The notes below the pieces were generated by a model. It did not search any database. It was not told the DNA's origin and worked only from the letters and a program-made list of their open reading frames with translations. The position numbers and the translations under genes were made by a program. Of a stretch of 64,000 bases of DNA, positions 8,904 to 17,948 are shown in pieces (within the stretch, counting starts at the first letter, position 1; every line of letters begins with the position of its first letter). The stretch is from Halorhabdus sp. BNX81 (GTDB lineage: Archaea; Halobacteriota; Halobacteria; Halobacteriales; Haloarculaceae). Location of the stretch: the NCBI RefSeq assembly GCF_029229925.1, contig NZ_CP107254.1, positions 124,001 to 188,000 of the forward strand. The letters are read 5' to 3'.

Positions 8904-10151
8904 ATGCGACGATTCCGGATCGGTAGTGCGTTCGGCATTCCGATACAGCTGGACCTCACCTTCCTACTGGTGCTTCCACTTTTCGCCTGGCTCATCGGTG
9001 CCCAGGTCGGCCAGTCGGCCGAACTCATGAACGACGTCTGGGGGGCGGGCATCGACGGCGCGGCGCTTTCTACCGGGCAGCTTCCCTGGATACTCGGCGT
9101 CACAGCGGCGCTCGGGCTGTTCGCCGGCGTCGTCCTCCACGAACTCGGCCATTCGGTGGTGGCGATGCGGTATGGCTTTCCGATCTCCTCGATCACCCTC
9201 TGGCTGTTCGGCGGGATCGCCCAACTCGAGGAGATGCCCGAAGACTGGAAACCGGAGCTGTTCATCGCGATCGCCGGGCCGGCCGTCAGCGTCGCGCTGG
9301 CGGGACTCTCCTACGCGGGATTTTTGCTCGTCCCGACAGGTGATGCCGTCGGCGTTGCGTCCGTGAAGTTCCTGCTCGGGTACCTCGCGTTGATGAACCT
9401 CGCGCTGGCGATCTTCAACATGCTCCCGGGGTTCCCGATGGATGGCGGTCGGGTCCTCCGGGCACTGTTGGCCCGCAACCGCCCCTTCGCGCAGGCGACC
9501 CAGATCGCCGCCGAGGTCGGGAAACTGTTCGCGCTCCTGCTCGGCCTGTTCGGCCTGTTCGGCCTGTTCGGTGGCGGCGGGCTGTTCCTGGTCGCGATAG
9601 CCTTTTTCATCTACATCGGCGCGTCCAGCGAGGCCCAGATGACGACCATGAAGGCCGCCTTCGAGGGCGTGACCGTCCGGGACGTGATGACGCCAGCCGA
9701 TCGCGTCCAGACAGTCGACCCCGAGCTATCCGTCGCGGAGTTGATGGAGCTGATGTTCCGGGAACGCCACACCGGCTTCCCTGTCGTCGATGACACCCGG
9801 ATCATCGGGCTGGTCACGCTGGAGGATGCTCGCGCGGTCCGGGAAGTCGAACGCGAGGCGTTCCGGACCGAGGAAGTGATGACGACGGATCTACAGACGA
9901 TCCACCCCGATGAGAACGCAATGACGGCCATGACCCGGATGCAGGAGCACAACATCGGCCGGCTGATCGTCATGGAGGACGACGAGTTCGTCGGGTTGCT
10001 GACTCGATCCGATCTGATGACGGCGCTTTCGATCATCAAAGAGAGCGGGCGCGACACCGCACCGAGCGGGCGGGCGCTCAACGGTGGCGTCCCGACGACA
10101 ATGTCGCATGACGAACGGACGGGTCAGGACGACCGCCGTTTCGAGGACTGA
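8904..10151 (+). CDS. Site-2 type zinc metalloprotease with CBS pair
   Basis: This is an M50-family intramembrane protease of 415 residues. The zinc motif HELGH at residues 79-83 and the second metal motif NMLPGFPMDGGR near 172-183 are both intact, so it should be active. Six or so hydrophobic helices fill the first 245 residues. The C-terminal 165 residues form two CBS domains (VRDVMTPADRVQTV... and VMTTDLQTIHP...), which in this family are thought to sense adenine nucleotides. The substrate, probably a membrane-bound regulator, is unknown. It stands alone. Confidence 0.92.
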   Translation: MRRFRIGSAFGIPIQLDLTFLLVLPLFAWLIGAQVGQSAELMNDVWGAGIDGAALSTGQLPWILGVTAALGLFAGVVLHELGHSVVAMRYGFPISSITLWLFGGIAQLEEMPEDWKPELFIAIAGPAVSVALAGLSYAGFLLVPTGDAVGVASVKFLLGYLALMNLALAIFNMLPGFPMDGGRVLRALLARNRPFAQATQIAAEVGKLFALLLGLFGLFGLFGGGGLFLVAIAFFIYIGASSEAQMTTMKAAFEGVTVRDVMTPADRVQTVDPELSVAELMELMFRERHTGFPVVDDTRIIGLVTLEDARAVREVEREAFRTEEVMTTDLQTIHPDENAMTAMTRMQEHNIGRLIVMEDDEFVGLLTRSDLMTALSIIKESGRDTAPSGRALNGGVPTTMSHDERTGQDDRRFED

Positions 10152-10179
10152 GGCGGCGTAAGCCCGGACCTGAGCTGGC

Positions 10180-10683
10180 TCACACGGGGAGTGAGATGCT
10201 ACTGGCCGGCTCACCGCGTCGCGCATCGCGAACGGTAAGTCGCGTCACCGTCCAGGTGATCGGGTCGATCGACCGCTCGACGAGCCGGGTGATCCGCTCG
10301 TCGTCGCCACCCCGGGCGATCGTCACGTGTGGGCTGTATTCGTCACCTTCCAGCCCCTCGACCGGCGAGAACAGGTCGACGAGTCGCTCGTGCAGCCGGC
10401 GGAGTTCGGCGCTTTCGACAGTCAGGTAAATGACGGGTGCGGGCCCGTTCGTCGGGTCGGCGAAGTAATCGATCCCGGTCACCTGTGCTTCGAAAGGGGG
10501 CTGGCCGGTCAGATATTCGCGAACCTGGGCCTGGATGCGCGGGACCGACCGGTCCTGCCCGAGTCGCTTCAAAACCAGCGTGTGCTCGCCGCGCGTTCGC
10601 TCCTGGGCCCGTGGCACCTCGTGGGCCAACTCACTCGCCAGCCGCGCGACCGACGAGGGGACCGGGACGTTCAGGCTGTACAC
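10180..10683 (-). CDS. 2H phosphoesterase (2'-5' RNA ligase family)
   Basis: This 167-residue protein has the two short histidine motifs of the 2H superfamily: HTLV at His34 and HVTI near residue 118, with the usual spacing. Family members ligate or hydrolyse 2'-5' RNA bonds or cyclic phosphates. It is closer to the compact YjcG/LigT-like forms than to CapRel-type proteins. It lies downstream of a tiny membrane protein gene on the same strand, 42 nt apart, and is convergent with the protease. Exact substrate is unknown. Confidence 0.85.
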   Translation of the reverse strand: MYSLNVPVPSSVARLASELAHEVPRAQERTRGEHTLVLKRLGQDRSVPRIQAQVREYLTGQPPFEAQVTGIDYFADPTNGPAPVIYLTVESAELRRLHERLVDLFSPVEGLEGDEYSPHVTIARGGDDERITRLVERSIDPITWTVTRLTVRDARRGEPASSISLPV

Positions 10684-10725
10684 GTCTCTACTGCAGGTTC
10701 GATGGGAAATAAGCGACTCGATCGA

Positions 10726-10905
10726 TCAGATCCGGTCGAGCAACCACAGCACGATCAGGACGACGATAATCAGCCCCAGCAGCGGTCGGAACGGACCGAG
10801 GAGCCATGCGATCCCATCGATGACCATTCCGACGATTTCGAGGACGATCAGGACGACTACCAGCAGGAGGACGATCTTCAGCAGGTCTTCGACATCGAGG
10901 CTCAT
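10726..10905 (-). CDS. Tiny two-helix membrane protein
   Basis: This 59-residue protein begins MSLDVEDLLK and has two strongly hydrophobic helices (about 9-32 and 39-57) separated by a short GPFRP turn, ending WLLDRI. It resembles a small conserved haloarchaeal membrane family (DUF7554-like, from memory). An in-frame ATG at 10914 is possible. No function is known. It may share a transcript with the 2H phosphoesterase gene. Confidence 0.65.
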   Translation of the reverse strand: MSLDVEDLLKIVLLLVVVLIVLEIVGMVIDGIAWLLGPFRPLLGLIIVVLIVLWLLDRI

Positions 10906-11035
10906 GTCGATCACTTCACAGGCGAGCCAAATAGGCGTTGTGGCGGATCGCCGGATTGACGGACAGCGTCCCGGTGAATGCCCTCGTCAGCCACTCACAT
11001 GCCGGCCTCAACCCGGAAGATATTAGTAGCGCTTG

Positions 11036-11048
11036 CCGGATATTCCGG
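11036..11048. promoter_or_regulatory. Inverted repeat upstream of the arg operon
   Basis: Five-base arms CCGGA and TCCGG flank TAT. It lies about 190 nt before argG and 130 nt before the 10905 gene start, so its target is unclear. It may be an operator or chance. Confidence 0.25.
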
Positions 11049-11211
11049 GGTACATGACGCCGATCCGCCGCTCCGACACGCGCTCGTCCCGGACCGGCGG
11101 GTCCGTCTCCCTTCTCCGACGCCGACGACCGGGCCGTTAGGCCCGAATACATTCACTCCCAGACCGGTTTCGCATCGTTTTATCGCCGCCCACCGTCGGG
11201 TTCCGGGGCGG

Positions 11212-11218
11212 TTATCTC
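11212..11218 (+). promoter_or_regulatory. TATA-like box of argG operon
   Basis: TTATCTC is centred about 27 nt before the argG ATG at 11241, suggesting a leaderless operon mRNA. Another TTTTAT box at 11178-11185 could give a longer leader. Confidence 0.45.
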
Positions 11219-11240
11219 TCACCCGACAGTCACCACACCC

Positions 11241-12455
11241 ATGACACAACAGGACGGAAACGGCACGGTCGCGCTCGCCTTCTCCGGCGGGCTCGACACC
11301 ACAGTCTGCGTACCGCTGCTCAAGGAAGAATACGGCTATGACGACGTCATCGGCGTCACGGTCGACGTGGGCCAGCCCGACTACGAGTTCGACGAGGCCG
11401 AGGAGACGGCCGAGGCCCTCGGACTGGACCACTACGTCGTCGACGCCCGCGAGGCGTTCGCCGACCTCTGCCTGCAGGCCGTCGAGGCCAACGCCGACTA
11501 CCAGGGCTACCCGCTCGGGACCGCTCTCGCACGGCCGGTCATCGCCGAGGGGATCGCCGATGTCGCCAGAGAACAGGGCTGTAGCGCGCTCGCTCACGGC
11601 TGTACCGGGAAGGGCAACGACCAGTTGCGCTTCGAGGCCGTCTGGCGTGACACCGACATGGACGTCATCGCGCCGATCCGCGAACTCGGCCTGACTCGGG
11701 AGTGGGAGAACGAGTACGCCGAGGAGAAGGGCCTGCCCGTCGAAGGCGGGGCTGGCGGCCGCTACTCCATCGACACGAACCTCTGGAGTCGCTCGATCGA
11801 GGGGTCGGAACTCGAAGACCCGGCGACGATCCCCGAGGACGACATTTACCTCTGGACCGAGAATCCCTCCGGCAAGGAGGCCGAACTCGTCGAGATCACC
11901 TTCGAGGACGGCACCGCTGTCGCTGTCGATGGCGAGGAACTGGGCTCGGTCGAGTTGATCGAAGCGCTCAACGAACGCGCCGGTGCCCACGGGATCGGCC
12001 GCACGGACATGATGGAAGACCGGATGCTCGGCCTGAAGGTTCGGGAGAACTACGAGCATCCCGCCGCGACGGTCCTGCTCACGGCCCACGAAGCCCTGGA
12101 AGGACTCGTCCTCACCGCCGAGGAGCGCCAGTTCAAGACCACGATCGATCAGCGCTGGTCCGAGAAGGCCTACGAGGGACTGATCGACGCGCCGCTGATG
12201 GATGCCCTCGAAGGGTTCATCGACGAAACGCAGACCCGCGTCACCGGGACGGTGACCGTCAAACTCGAAGGTGGCCACACCAGAGCCGTCTCGCGTGAAT
12301 CCGACTACGCCGTCTACAGCGAGTCGGCGGCCTCCTTCAACGAGGAGGACGTGACCGGCGGGATCACGCAGGACGACGCCACGGGCGTCGCAAAGTATCA
12401 CGGGTTCCAGTCGCGCCTGGCCAAGCGCGTGACCGAATCGCTTGACGAGGAGTGA
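11241..12455 (+). CDS. argG: Argininosuccinate synthase
   Basis: ArgG joins citrulline and aspartate with ATP to form argininosuccinate, the penultimate step of arginine synthesis. The 404-residue protein has the PP-loop motif AFSGGLDTTV near residues 11-20 and the conserved GCTGKGNDQLRFE substrate segment. A typical acidic haloarchaeal N-terminus (MTQQDGNGT) precedes the loop. It is the first gene of a nine-ORF operon that ends with argF; argH starts 3 nt after its stop. Confidence 0.96.
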   Translation: MTQQDGNGTVALAFSGGLDTTVCVPLLKEEYGYDDVIGVTVDVGQPDYEFDEAEETAEALGLDHYVVDAREAFADLCLQAVEANADYQGYPLGTALARPVIAEGIADVAREQGCSALAHGCTGKGNDQLRFEAVWRDTDMDVIAPIRELGLTREWENEYAEEKGLPVEGGAGGRYSIDTNLWSRSIEGSELEDPATIPEDDIYLWTENPSGKEAELVEITFEDGTAVAVDGEELGSVELIEALNERAGAHGIGRTDMMEDRMLGLKVRENYEHPAATVLLTAHEALEGLVLTAEERQFKTTIDQRWSEKAYEGLIDAPLMDALEGFIDETQTRVTGTVTVKLEGGHTRAVSRESDYAVYSESAASFNEEDVTGGITQDDATGVAKYHGFQSRLAKRVTESLDEE

Positions 12456-12458
12456 GCC

Positions 12459-13955
12459 ATGAGCGAGGAACCCACGGCGAACGGCGACGAAGACGGCGGT
12501 GAGGACGGCAGCGAGGGCGTCGTCCGCCGGGACCGTTTCAGCGGCGGCCCCGCTCGGGGGTTCCTCTCGTCGCTTTCGGCCGACGAGCGTATCTTCGCCG
12601 CCGATCTCGCGGTCGATCGCGCCCACGTCGTGATGCTCGCCGAGCAGGGGATCGTCGAGGCCGACACCGCCGGCGAAATCCTGGCTGCCCTCGAGGAGAT
12701 CGAGGATGCCGGCCACGACGCCTTGCCGGATGGCGAAGACGTCCACGAGGCCATCGAGACGGCCGTCATCGAGCGCGTCGGTCCCGACGGCGGTCGGATG
12801 CACACCGCCCGCTCGCGCAACGACGAGGTGGCGACCTGCATTCGCTACCGCCTGCGCGAGGACCTCCTTGCGGCCATCGAGGCGACTCTGGAGGCTCGCG
12901 GCGCGCTGATCGAGACCGCCGAGGCCGAGCGCGAGACGACCATGCCGGGGTTCACGCACCTCCAGCCGGCCCAGCCGACGACCGTCGCCCACTGGGCGCT
13001 GTCCTACGAGCGCGCGCTGGCCCGCGAGACGGCTCGCCTGTTCGATGCCTACGAACGCACGAATCTCTCGCCGCTCGGCGCGGCCGCATTCGCGGGCACC
13101 CCCTTCGACATCGACCGCGAGCGGACGGCCGACCTGCTGGGCTTCGAGGGCACGATGGCCAACGCGATGGACGCCGTCTCCGCGCGGGATTTCCTCGTCG
13201 AATCGACGGCAGCGCTGGCGACCCTGGCGACGACGCTGTCGGGACTCGCGGAGGATGTCGTGATCTACGCGAAGTCGGGCTACGTCGAGGTGGACGACGC
13301 CTACGCCTCGACGTCCTCGATCATGCCACAGAAGAAAAACCCCGACACGCTCGAACTCGTCCGCGCTCGCGCAGGCGATGCTTCGGCGGGCCTCAACGGC
13401 CTGCTGACGACGCTGAAAGGACTGCCACGGGCGTACAATCGCGACCTGCAGCGCGCCGGCGGCCACGCCTGGCGGGCGATCGACGGCGTGAGCGAGGCGA
13501 CCGAAGTCGCCGCTGGTGCGATCGCCACCGCCGACTGGAACGAGAATGCACTCGCCGACGCAGCAGGCGAGGGCTTCTCGACGGCGACGGGCGTCGCCGA
13601 CGCGCTGGCGATGGCGGGCCTTCCGTTCCGGACGGCCCACGAGGTCGTCGCGAGCGCGGCCGAAACCGCCGGCGACGAGACGGACTTCGAGGCACTCGAC
13701 GCCGCGGCGCGCGAGACGCTCGGCGAGTCACTGACTGCGTTCGTCGACCGCGAGACGATCGAGGCCGCACTCGATCCCGTCGAGAGCGTCGCCAGTCGCG
13801 ACTCGGCAGGGGGGCCGGCCCCAGAAGCCGTCGCCGAGGGGATCGGCGTCGCCCGGGACGACCAGGCGGCCGACAGCGACGCACTGGCCGAGCGCCGGAC
13901 GACACTCGAGGAAGCGGCGGCGGCGCTACAGGTGGAGGTGGAGACGTATGTCTGA
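12459..13955 (+). CDS. argH: Argininosuccinate lyase
   Basis: ArgH splits argininosuccinate into arginine and fumarate, the last step of the pathway. The 498-residue protein carries the fumarase-superfamily signature SSIMPQKKNPD near residues 286-296 and the HTARSRNDEVAT and GFTHLQPAQPTT blocks of the active site. An acidic N-terminal extension of about 20 residues is haloarchaeal. Its stop overlaps the start of a 36-codon ORF by 8 nt. Confidence 0.96.
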   Translation: MSEEPTANGDEDGGEDGSEGVVRRDRFSGGPARGFLSSLSADERIFAADLAVDRAHVVMLAEQGIVEADTAGEILAALEEIEDAGHDALPDGEDVHEAIETAVIERVGPDGGRMHTARSRNDEVATCIRYRLREDLLAAIEATLEARGALIETAEAERETTMPGFTHLQPAQPTTVAHWALSYERALARETARLFDAYERTNLSPLGAAAFAGTPFDIDRERTADLLGFEGTMANAMDAVSARDFLVESTAALATLATTLSGLAEDVVIYAKSGYVEVDDAYASTSSIMPQKKNPDTLELVRARAGDASAGLNGLLTTLKGLPRAYNRDLQRAGGHAWRAIDGVSEATEVAAGAIATADWNENALADAAGEGFSTATGVADALAMAGLPFRTAHEVVASAAETAGDETDFEALDAAARETLGESLTAFVDRETIEAALDPVESVASRDSAGGPAPEAVAEGIGVARDDQAADSDALAERRTTLEEAAAALQVEVETYV

Positions 13956-14058
13956 GACGACCACGCAGAACACACATCACATGACCACAAGACCGGACAC
14001 CGAATCGTTCCACCCGTCGATCGAAGACGGGCCGACAACGGAGCGTGATGCCCAATGA
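13948..14058 (+). CDS. 36-residue ORF at the expected lysW position
   Basis: A 36-codon frame from the ATG at 13948 overlaps the end of argH and, through an ATGA overlap, the start of argX at 14055, so it is placed to couple translation of the two genes. The peptide is polar, rich in Thr, and has no CPxCG zinc-binding pairs and no EDWGE-type tail, so it is not LysW/ArgW. It may be a leader-like coupling peptide, a degraded remnant or an unrelated small protein. An internal Met at codon 12 is possible. Confidence 0.4.
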   Translation: MSETTTQNTHHMTTRPDTESFHPSIEDGPTTERDAQ

Positions 14059-14933
14059 ACGTCGGACTGCTGTACTCCCGGATCCGCCAGGACGAGAAGC
14101 TGCTCCTCTCGGAACTCCGCGAGCGCGACCACGAGGTGACGAAAATAGACGTGCGCAAGCAGCGCTTCGGGCTCGAGGAACCGCCCGAGGACTTCGAAGA
14201 CGTCGACATCGTGCTCGATCGCTGCCTGGCGACCAGCCGCAGCCTCTACGCGACGGAGTTTCTGGACGCCTACGACATTCCCGTCGTCAACAGCCACGGG
14301 ACGGCCGAGACCTGCGCCGACAAGGTGACCAACAGCCTCGCGCTGAAGGGGGCCGGCGTCCCGACCCCCAAAACGGAGGTCGCCTTCACGAAGGACACCG
14401 CCCTGGAAATCATCGAGGACTTCGGCTATCCCTGCGTGCTCAAGCCCGTCATCGGGTCGTGGGGTCGCCTGATGGCCAAGATCGACACCCGCGACGCCGC
14501 CGAGGCCATCCTCGAACACAAGGCGACGCTGGGGCACTACGAGCACAAGGTCTTCTACGTCCAGGAGTTCGTCGAGAAGCCGGGCCGTGACATTCGCGTC
14601 CTGGCGACCGACGGTGAGCCGATCGCGGCGATGGTCCGCTCCTCGGACCACTGGCTGACCAACGCCGCCCAGGGGGCCGAGACCGACGTCTTCGAACTGG
14701 ATGACCGCGCCCGCGAACTCGTCGCCGAGGCCAGCGAGGCCGTCGGCGGCGGCCTCCTCGGGATCGACCTGATGGAAACGGGTGTAGATGACGAGACCGG
14801 AGAATCCACCGGCTACACCGTCCACGAGGTCAACCATACCGTCGAATTCAAGGCCCTGAACGACGCCGTCGAGACGGATGTCCCCGGCCAGGTCATCGAT
14901 TGGCTGGAGACGAAAGCGGAGGTGAGTGAGTGA
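14055..14933 (+). CDS. argX: Glutamate-LysW ligase ArgX (RimK/ATP-grasp family)
   Basis: ArgX is an ATP-grasp enzyme that attaches glutamate to the C-terminus of the carrier protein LysW, starting carrier-bound ornithine synthesis. The 292-residue protein shows family features: NSHGTAETCADKVTNSLAL, the ATP-grasp lysine block PCVLKPVIGSWGR, and the metal-binding segment ending TVHEVNHTVEFKAL. The closely related LysX uses aminoadipate; the arginine operon context makes glutamate the likely substrate. It overlaps the preceding ORF and argC by a few bases. Confidence 0.9.
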   Translation: MNVGLLYSRIRQDEKLLLSELRERDHEVTKIDVRKQRFGLEEPPEDFEDVDIVLDRCLATSRSLYATEFLDAYDIPVVNSHGTAETCADKVTNSLALKGAGVPTPKTEVAFTKDTALEIIEDFGYPCVLKPVIGSWGRLMAKIDTRDAAEAILEHKATLGHYEHKVFYVQEFVEKPGRDIRVLATDGEPIAAMVRSSDHWLTNAAQGAETDVFELDDRARELVAEASEAVGGGLLGIDLMETGVDDETGESTGYTVHEVNHTVEFKALNDAVETDVPGQVIDWLETKAEVSE

Positions 14934-15985
14934 TGGCCACGAGTGACGGCGACCTGACCGCTTCCGTCGTCGGCGCGAGCGGGTTCACCGGCGGCGAACT
15001 CCTGCGGTTGCTCGCCGGGCACCCCGACTTCGAGATCGCCCAGGCCACGAGTCGCTCGAAGGAAAACAAGACGATCGGCCACGTCCACCCGAACCTCCGC
15101 GAACTGGACCTCCGGTTCAGTTCGCCAGAGGACCTGGAGTCGGTGGACGTGCTGTTCGCGGCGACGCCCCACGGCGTCTCGATGGACCACATCGACGCGT
15201 TTCAGGACGCTGCCGACACGGTTGTCGACCTCTCGGCGGACTTCCGCCTGGATTCGGAAGCGCAGTACGACGAGTGGTACGACGGCCATAGCCGGCCGGA
15301 ACTACTGGCCGACGCCGAGTATGCCCTTCCGGAACTCAACCGCGAAAACCTGGCCGGCGCGGATCTGATCGCCTCGGGCGGCTGTAACGCCACGGCGACG
15401 ATTCTGGGGCTGCTCCCGCTGTTCGAGAACGACGTGCTCACCGGCGACGAGCAGATCGTCGTCGACGTGAAGGTCGGCTCGTCGGAAGGTGGCGCGGGCG
15501 GCGGCGAAGCCTCGAGCCATCCCGAGCGCTCGGGCGTCGTCCGGCCGTACGCCCCGACGGGTCATCGCCACGAGGCCGAGATCGAGCAGTTCCTCGGCGT
15601 CGACGTCTCGTTTACCGTCCACGCTGTCGAGATGATCCGCGGCGCGAGCGCCACGATCCACGCCTTCCCCGAGGAACCGGTTTCGAAGGGCGACCTCTGG
15701 GGGGCCTACCGCGGCTCGTACGAGGACGAGCCGTTCGTCCGGATGGTCGCCGGCGGCGGTGGCGTCTATCGCTACCCCGAACCGAAGGCCGTTGCGGGCT
15801 CGAACTACGCCGAGGTCGGCTTCGAGTTGGACCCCGGAAACAAGCGCCTGGTCGTCTTCTCGGCCATCGACAACATGATGAAGGGCTCGGCGGGCCAGGC
15901 CGTCCACGCGGCCAACATCGCGCTCGGCTTAGAGGAGACCGCCGGGCTGGAGTTCGCGGGGATGCACCCGGTGGGATCGCCATGA
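14933..15985 (+). CDS. argC: N-acetyl/LysW-gamma-glutamyl-phosphate reductase
   Basis: ArgC reduces the carrier-bound (LysW) gamma-glutamyl phosphate to the semialdehyde with NADPH. The 350-residue protein has a Rossmann start VVGASGFTGGELLRLLAGHP and catalytic Cys151 in SGGCNATAT. HEAEIEQFL and HAVEMIRGAS are family blocks. ATG at 14933 overlaps the argX stop; a GTG one codon earlier is also possible. It overlaps argB by 4 nt, consistent with coupled translation. Confidence 0.93.
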   Translation: MATSDGDLTASVVGASGFTGGELLRLLAGHPDFEIAQATSRSKENKTIGHVHPNLRELDLRFSSPEDLESVDVLFAATPHGVSMDHIDAFQDAADTVVDLSADFRLDSEAQYDEWYDGHSRPELLADAEYALPELNRENLAGADLIASGGCNATATILGLLPLFENDVLTGDEQIVVDVKVGSSEGGAGGGEASSHPERSGVVRPYAPTGHRHEAEIEQFLGVDVSFTVHAVEMIRGASATIHAFPEEPVSKGDLWGAYRGSYEDEPFVRMVAGGGGVYRYPEPKAVAGSNYAEVGFELDPGNKRLVVFSAIDNMMKGSAGQAVHAANIALGLEETAGLEFAGMHPVGSP

Positions 15986-16824
15986 CGGTCGTCGTCAAGG
16001 TCGGCGGCGCTCGTGCGGTCGATCCCGAAGGGGCGCTGGCGGACGTGGCCCAGCTGGTTGCGGACGGCGAGGACGTCGTGGTCGTCCACGGCGGCTCGAC
16101 GAAAGTGGACGACACGCTCGAACGCATGGGGATCGAACCGGAGTACGTCGAGACGCCATCGGGCGTCGTCGGGCGGTTCACCGACGAGGAAACCATGGAG
16201 GTCTTCGAGATGGCCTTCGGGCACCTCAACACGCAACTCGTCGCGGGCTTACAGAGCCAGGGCGTCGACGCCGTCGGACTCAGCGGCGTCGACGGGAAAC
16301 TCCTCGCGGGACCCCGCAAGTCGGCGGTGCGCGTCATGGAGGACGGCAAACGCAAGATCAAGCGCGGCGACCACTCGGGGTCCATCAAGAAGGTCAACGA
16401 CGAGCTGCTGTATACGTTGTTAGACGATGGATACACACCGGTTGCCGGACCGCCGATGGCTGGAAAAGACGATGACGAGTGGATTCCAGTGAACACGGAC
16501 GCCGACCGTTCGGCGGCCGCGATCGCGGGGGCACTCGATGCGACACTCGTCCTGCTGACGGACGTCGAGGGCGTCTACGCGGATCCCGACGACCCGGAAA
16601 CGCTGATCGAGACTGTGGAGACGGGCGATGACTGGAACGACCTGCAGGACGCTGCCGAGGGCTTCATGGAGCGCAAGATCATGGCCGCTGAGGAAGCACT
16701 TGCGGACGGTGCACCCGAAGTCGTCGTCGCCGATGCCAACGTCGACGAACCGATCAGTGGTGCCCTCGAAGGTAGTGGGACGCACGTCCACCAGACAGCG
16801 ATAGAAACGGAGGAACACACATGA
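15982..16824 (+). CDS. argB: Acetyl/LysW-aminoadipate-type glutamate kinase
   Basis: ArgB phosphorylates the gamma-carboxyl of the carrier-bound glutamate. The 280-residue protein belongs to the amino-acid kinase fold, with MTVVVKVGGARAVDP at the start, VVVHGGSTKVDD for phosphate binding, and NTDADRSAAAIAGAL and LLTDVEGVYADP for nucleotide binding. A basic stretch in the middle (KRKIKRGDHSGSIKK) is typical of LysW-dependent kinases, whose partner is very acidic. It overlaps argC and argD by 4 nt each. Confidence 0.93.
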   Translation: MTVVVKVGGARAVDPEGALADVAQLVADGEDVVVVHGGSTKVDDTLERMGIEPEYVETPSGVVGRFTDEETMEVFEMAFGHLNTQLVAGLQSQGVDAVGLSGVDGKLLAGPRKSAVRVMEDGKRKIKRGDHSGSIKKVNDELLYTLLDDGYTPVAGPPMAGKDDDEWIPVNTDADRSAAAIAGALDATLVLLTDVEGVYADPDDPETLIETVETGDDWNDLQDAAEGFMERKIMAAEEALADGAPEVVVADANVDEPISGALEGSGTHVHQTAIETEEHT

Positions 16825-17948
16825 GCGGATTCGTATTTTCCGAAAAACCGATACAGATAGAGAACGGCGATGGCGCGGTTGTCTACGACGACGCAGGGAC
16901 GGAGTACCTGGACATGGGCGCGAGTTACGCCTGTGTCCCGCTGGGGCACAGCCACGCGGCCGTCGATACGGCCGTCAAAGACCAGGTTGACGACCTGACA
17001 TACGTCCAGGCGTCCTATCCGGTCGAGACGCGGACGGAACTCTATGATACACTCGCGGTCGCCGCGCCGGGCGATATCGACAACGTCTGGCTGTGCAATT
17101 CGGGGACGGAGGCCAACGAGGCGGCGCTGAAGTTCGCTCGGAGCGCAACCGGCGATTCGAAGATCGTCGCCACGATGCAGGGCTTTCACGGCCGGACGAT
17201 GGGCGCGCTGGCGACCACCTGGAAGGACAAGTACAAGAAGCCCTACGAGCCGCTAATCGGCGACGTGGAGTTCGTCCCTTATGACGACAGCGAGGCCCTC
17301 GCCGAGGCCGTCGACGACGAGACGGCGGCCGTCATCATGGAGCCCATCCAGGGTGAGGGTGGGATCAACCCGGCGTCTGACGAGTATCTGGCAGCCGCTC
17401 GTGAGATCACCGAGGAAGCCGGCGCGGCGCTGATCTTCGACGAGGTCCAGACCGGCATGGGCCGGACGGGAACGCTGTGGGCTTGCGAGAAGGCCGGCGT
17501 CGTGCCGGACATGCTCACGACGGCGAAGGGCCTCGCCAACGGCTTCCCGATGGGTGCGACGCTCTGTCGGGACTGGATCGCCGAGGACTACGGCAGCCAC
17601 GCCTCGACGTTCTCCGGCGGGCCGGTCGTTTCGGCTGCAGCCGAGGCGACGGTCTCGACGCTCGTCGAGGAAGAGATCCCCCAGCACGCCGCCGACGTGG
17701 GCGAGTACCTTCGTGGGCAACTCGAAGACGAGTTGGGCGAGGCGGCTCGGGAGGTTCGCGGCGAGGGGCTGATGATCGGCGTCGAGATCAAGCGCGGGGC
17801 CAACCGGGTGCTCAAGGATCTCGCGTTGAACCACCAGGTGCTGGCGCTACCGGCCGGTCGGACCGTGGTGCGCCTGCTCCCGCCGCTGATCGTCGAGGAG
17901 GCACAGGCCGACGCGGTCGTCGACGCGCTCGCGGAGGCGATCGACTGA
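16821..17948 (+). CDS. argD: Acetylornithine/LysW-ornithine aminotransferase
   Basis: ArgD is a class III PLP aminotransferase that turns the carrier-bound glutamate semialdehyde into carrier-bound ornithine. The 375-residue protein has the phosphate-binding NSGTEANEAALKFAR block, the EPIQGEGGI segment, IFDEVQTGMGRTG, and the PLP lysine K236 in TTAKGLANGFPMGA. It overlaps argB upstream by 4 nt and shares one base with argE downstream. Confidence 0.94.
   Translation: MSGFVFSEKPIQIENGDGAVVYDDAGTEYLDMGASYACVPLGHSHAAVDTAVKDQVDDLTYVQASYPVETRTELYDTLAVAAPGDIDNVWLCNSGTEANEAALKFARSATGDSKIVATMQGFHGRTMGALATTWKDKYKKPYEPLIGDVEFVPYDDSEALAEAVDDETAAVIMEPIQGEGGINPASDEYLAAAREITEEAGAALIFDEVQTGMGRTGTLWACEKAGVVPDMLTTAKGLANGFPMGATLCRDWIAEDYGSHASTFSGGPVVSAAAEATVSTLVEEEIPQHAADVGEYLRGQLEDELGEAAREVRGEGLMIGVEIKRGANRVLKDLALNHQVLALPAGRTVVRLLPPLIVEEAQADAVVDALAEAID

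Larger units (their letters stand above)
10906..11240. other. 335 bp intergenic region before argG
   Basis: No convincing gene lies here. It contains an inverted repeat CCGGA-TAT-TCCGG at 11036-11048, a T/A-rich box at 11178-11185 and the argG-proximal TATA-like box at 11212-11216. It must hold the promoters of the arginine operon and of the divergent small membrane protein gene. Confidence 0.6.

Noticed and set aside
10995-13640. 881-codon antisense frame over argG and argH
   Set aside because: No motif, biased composition, and complete overlap with two well-supported enzymes.
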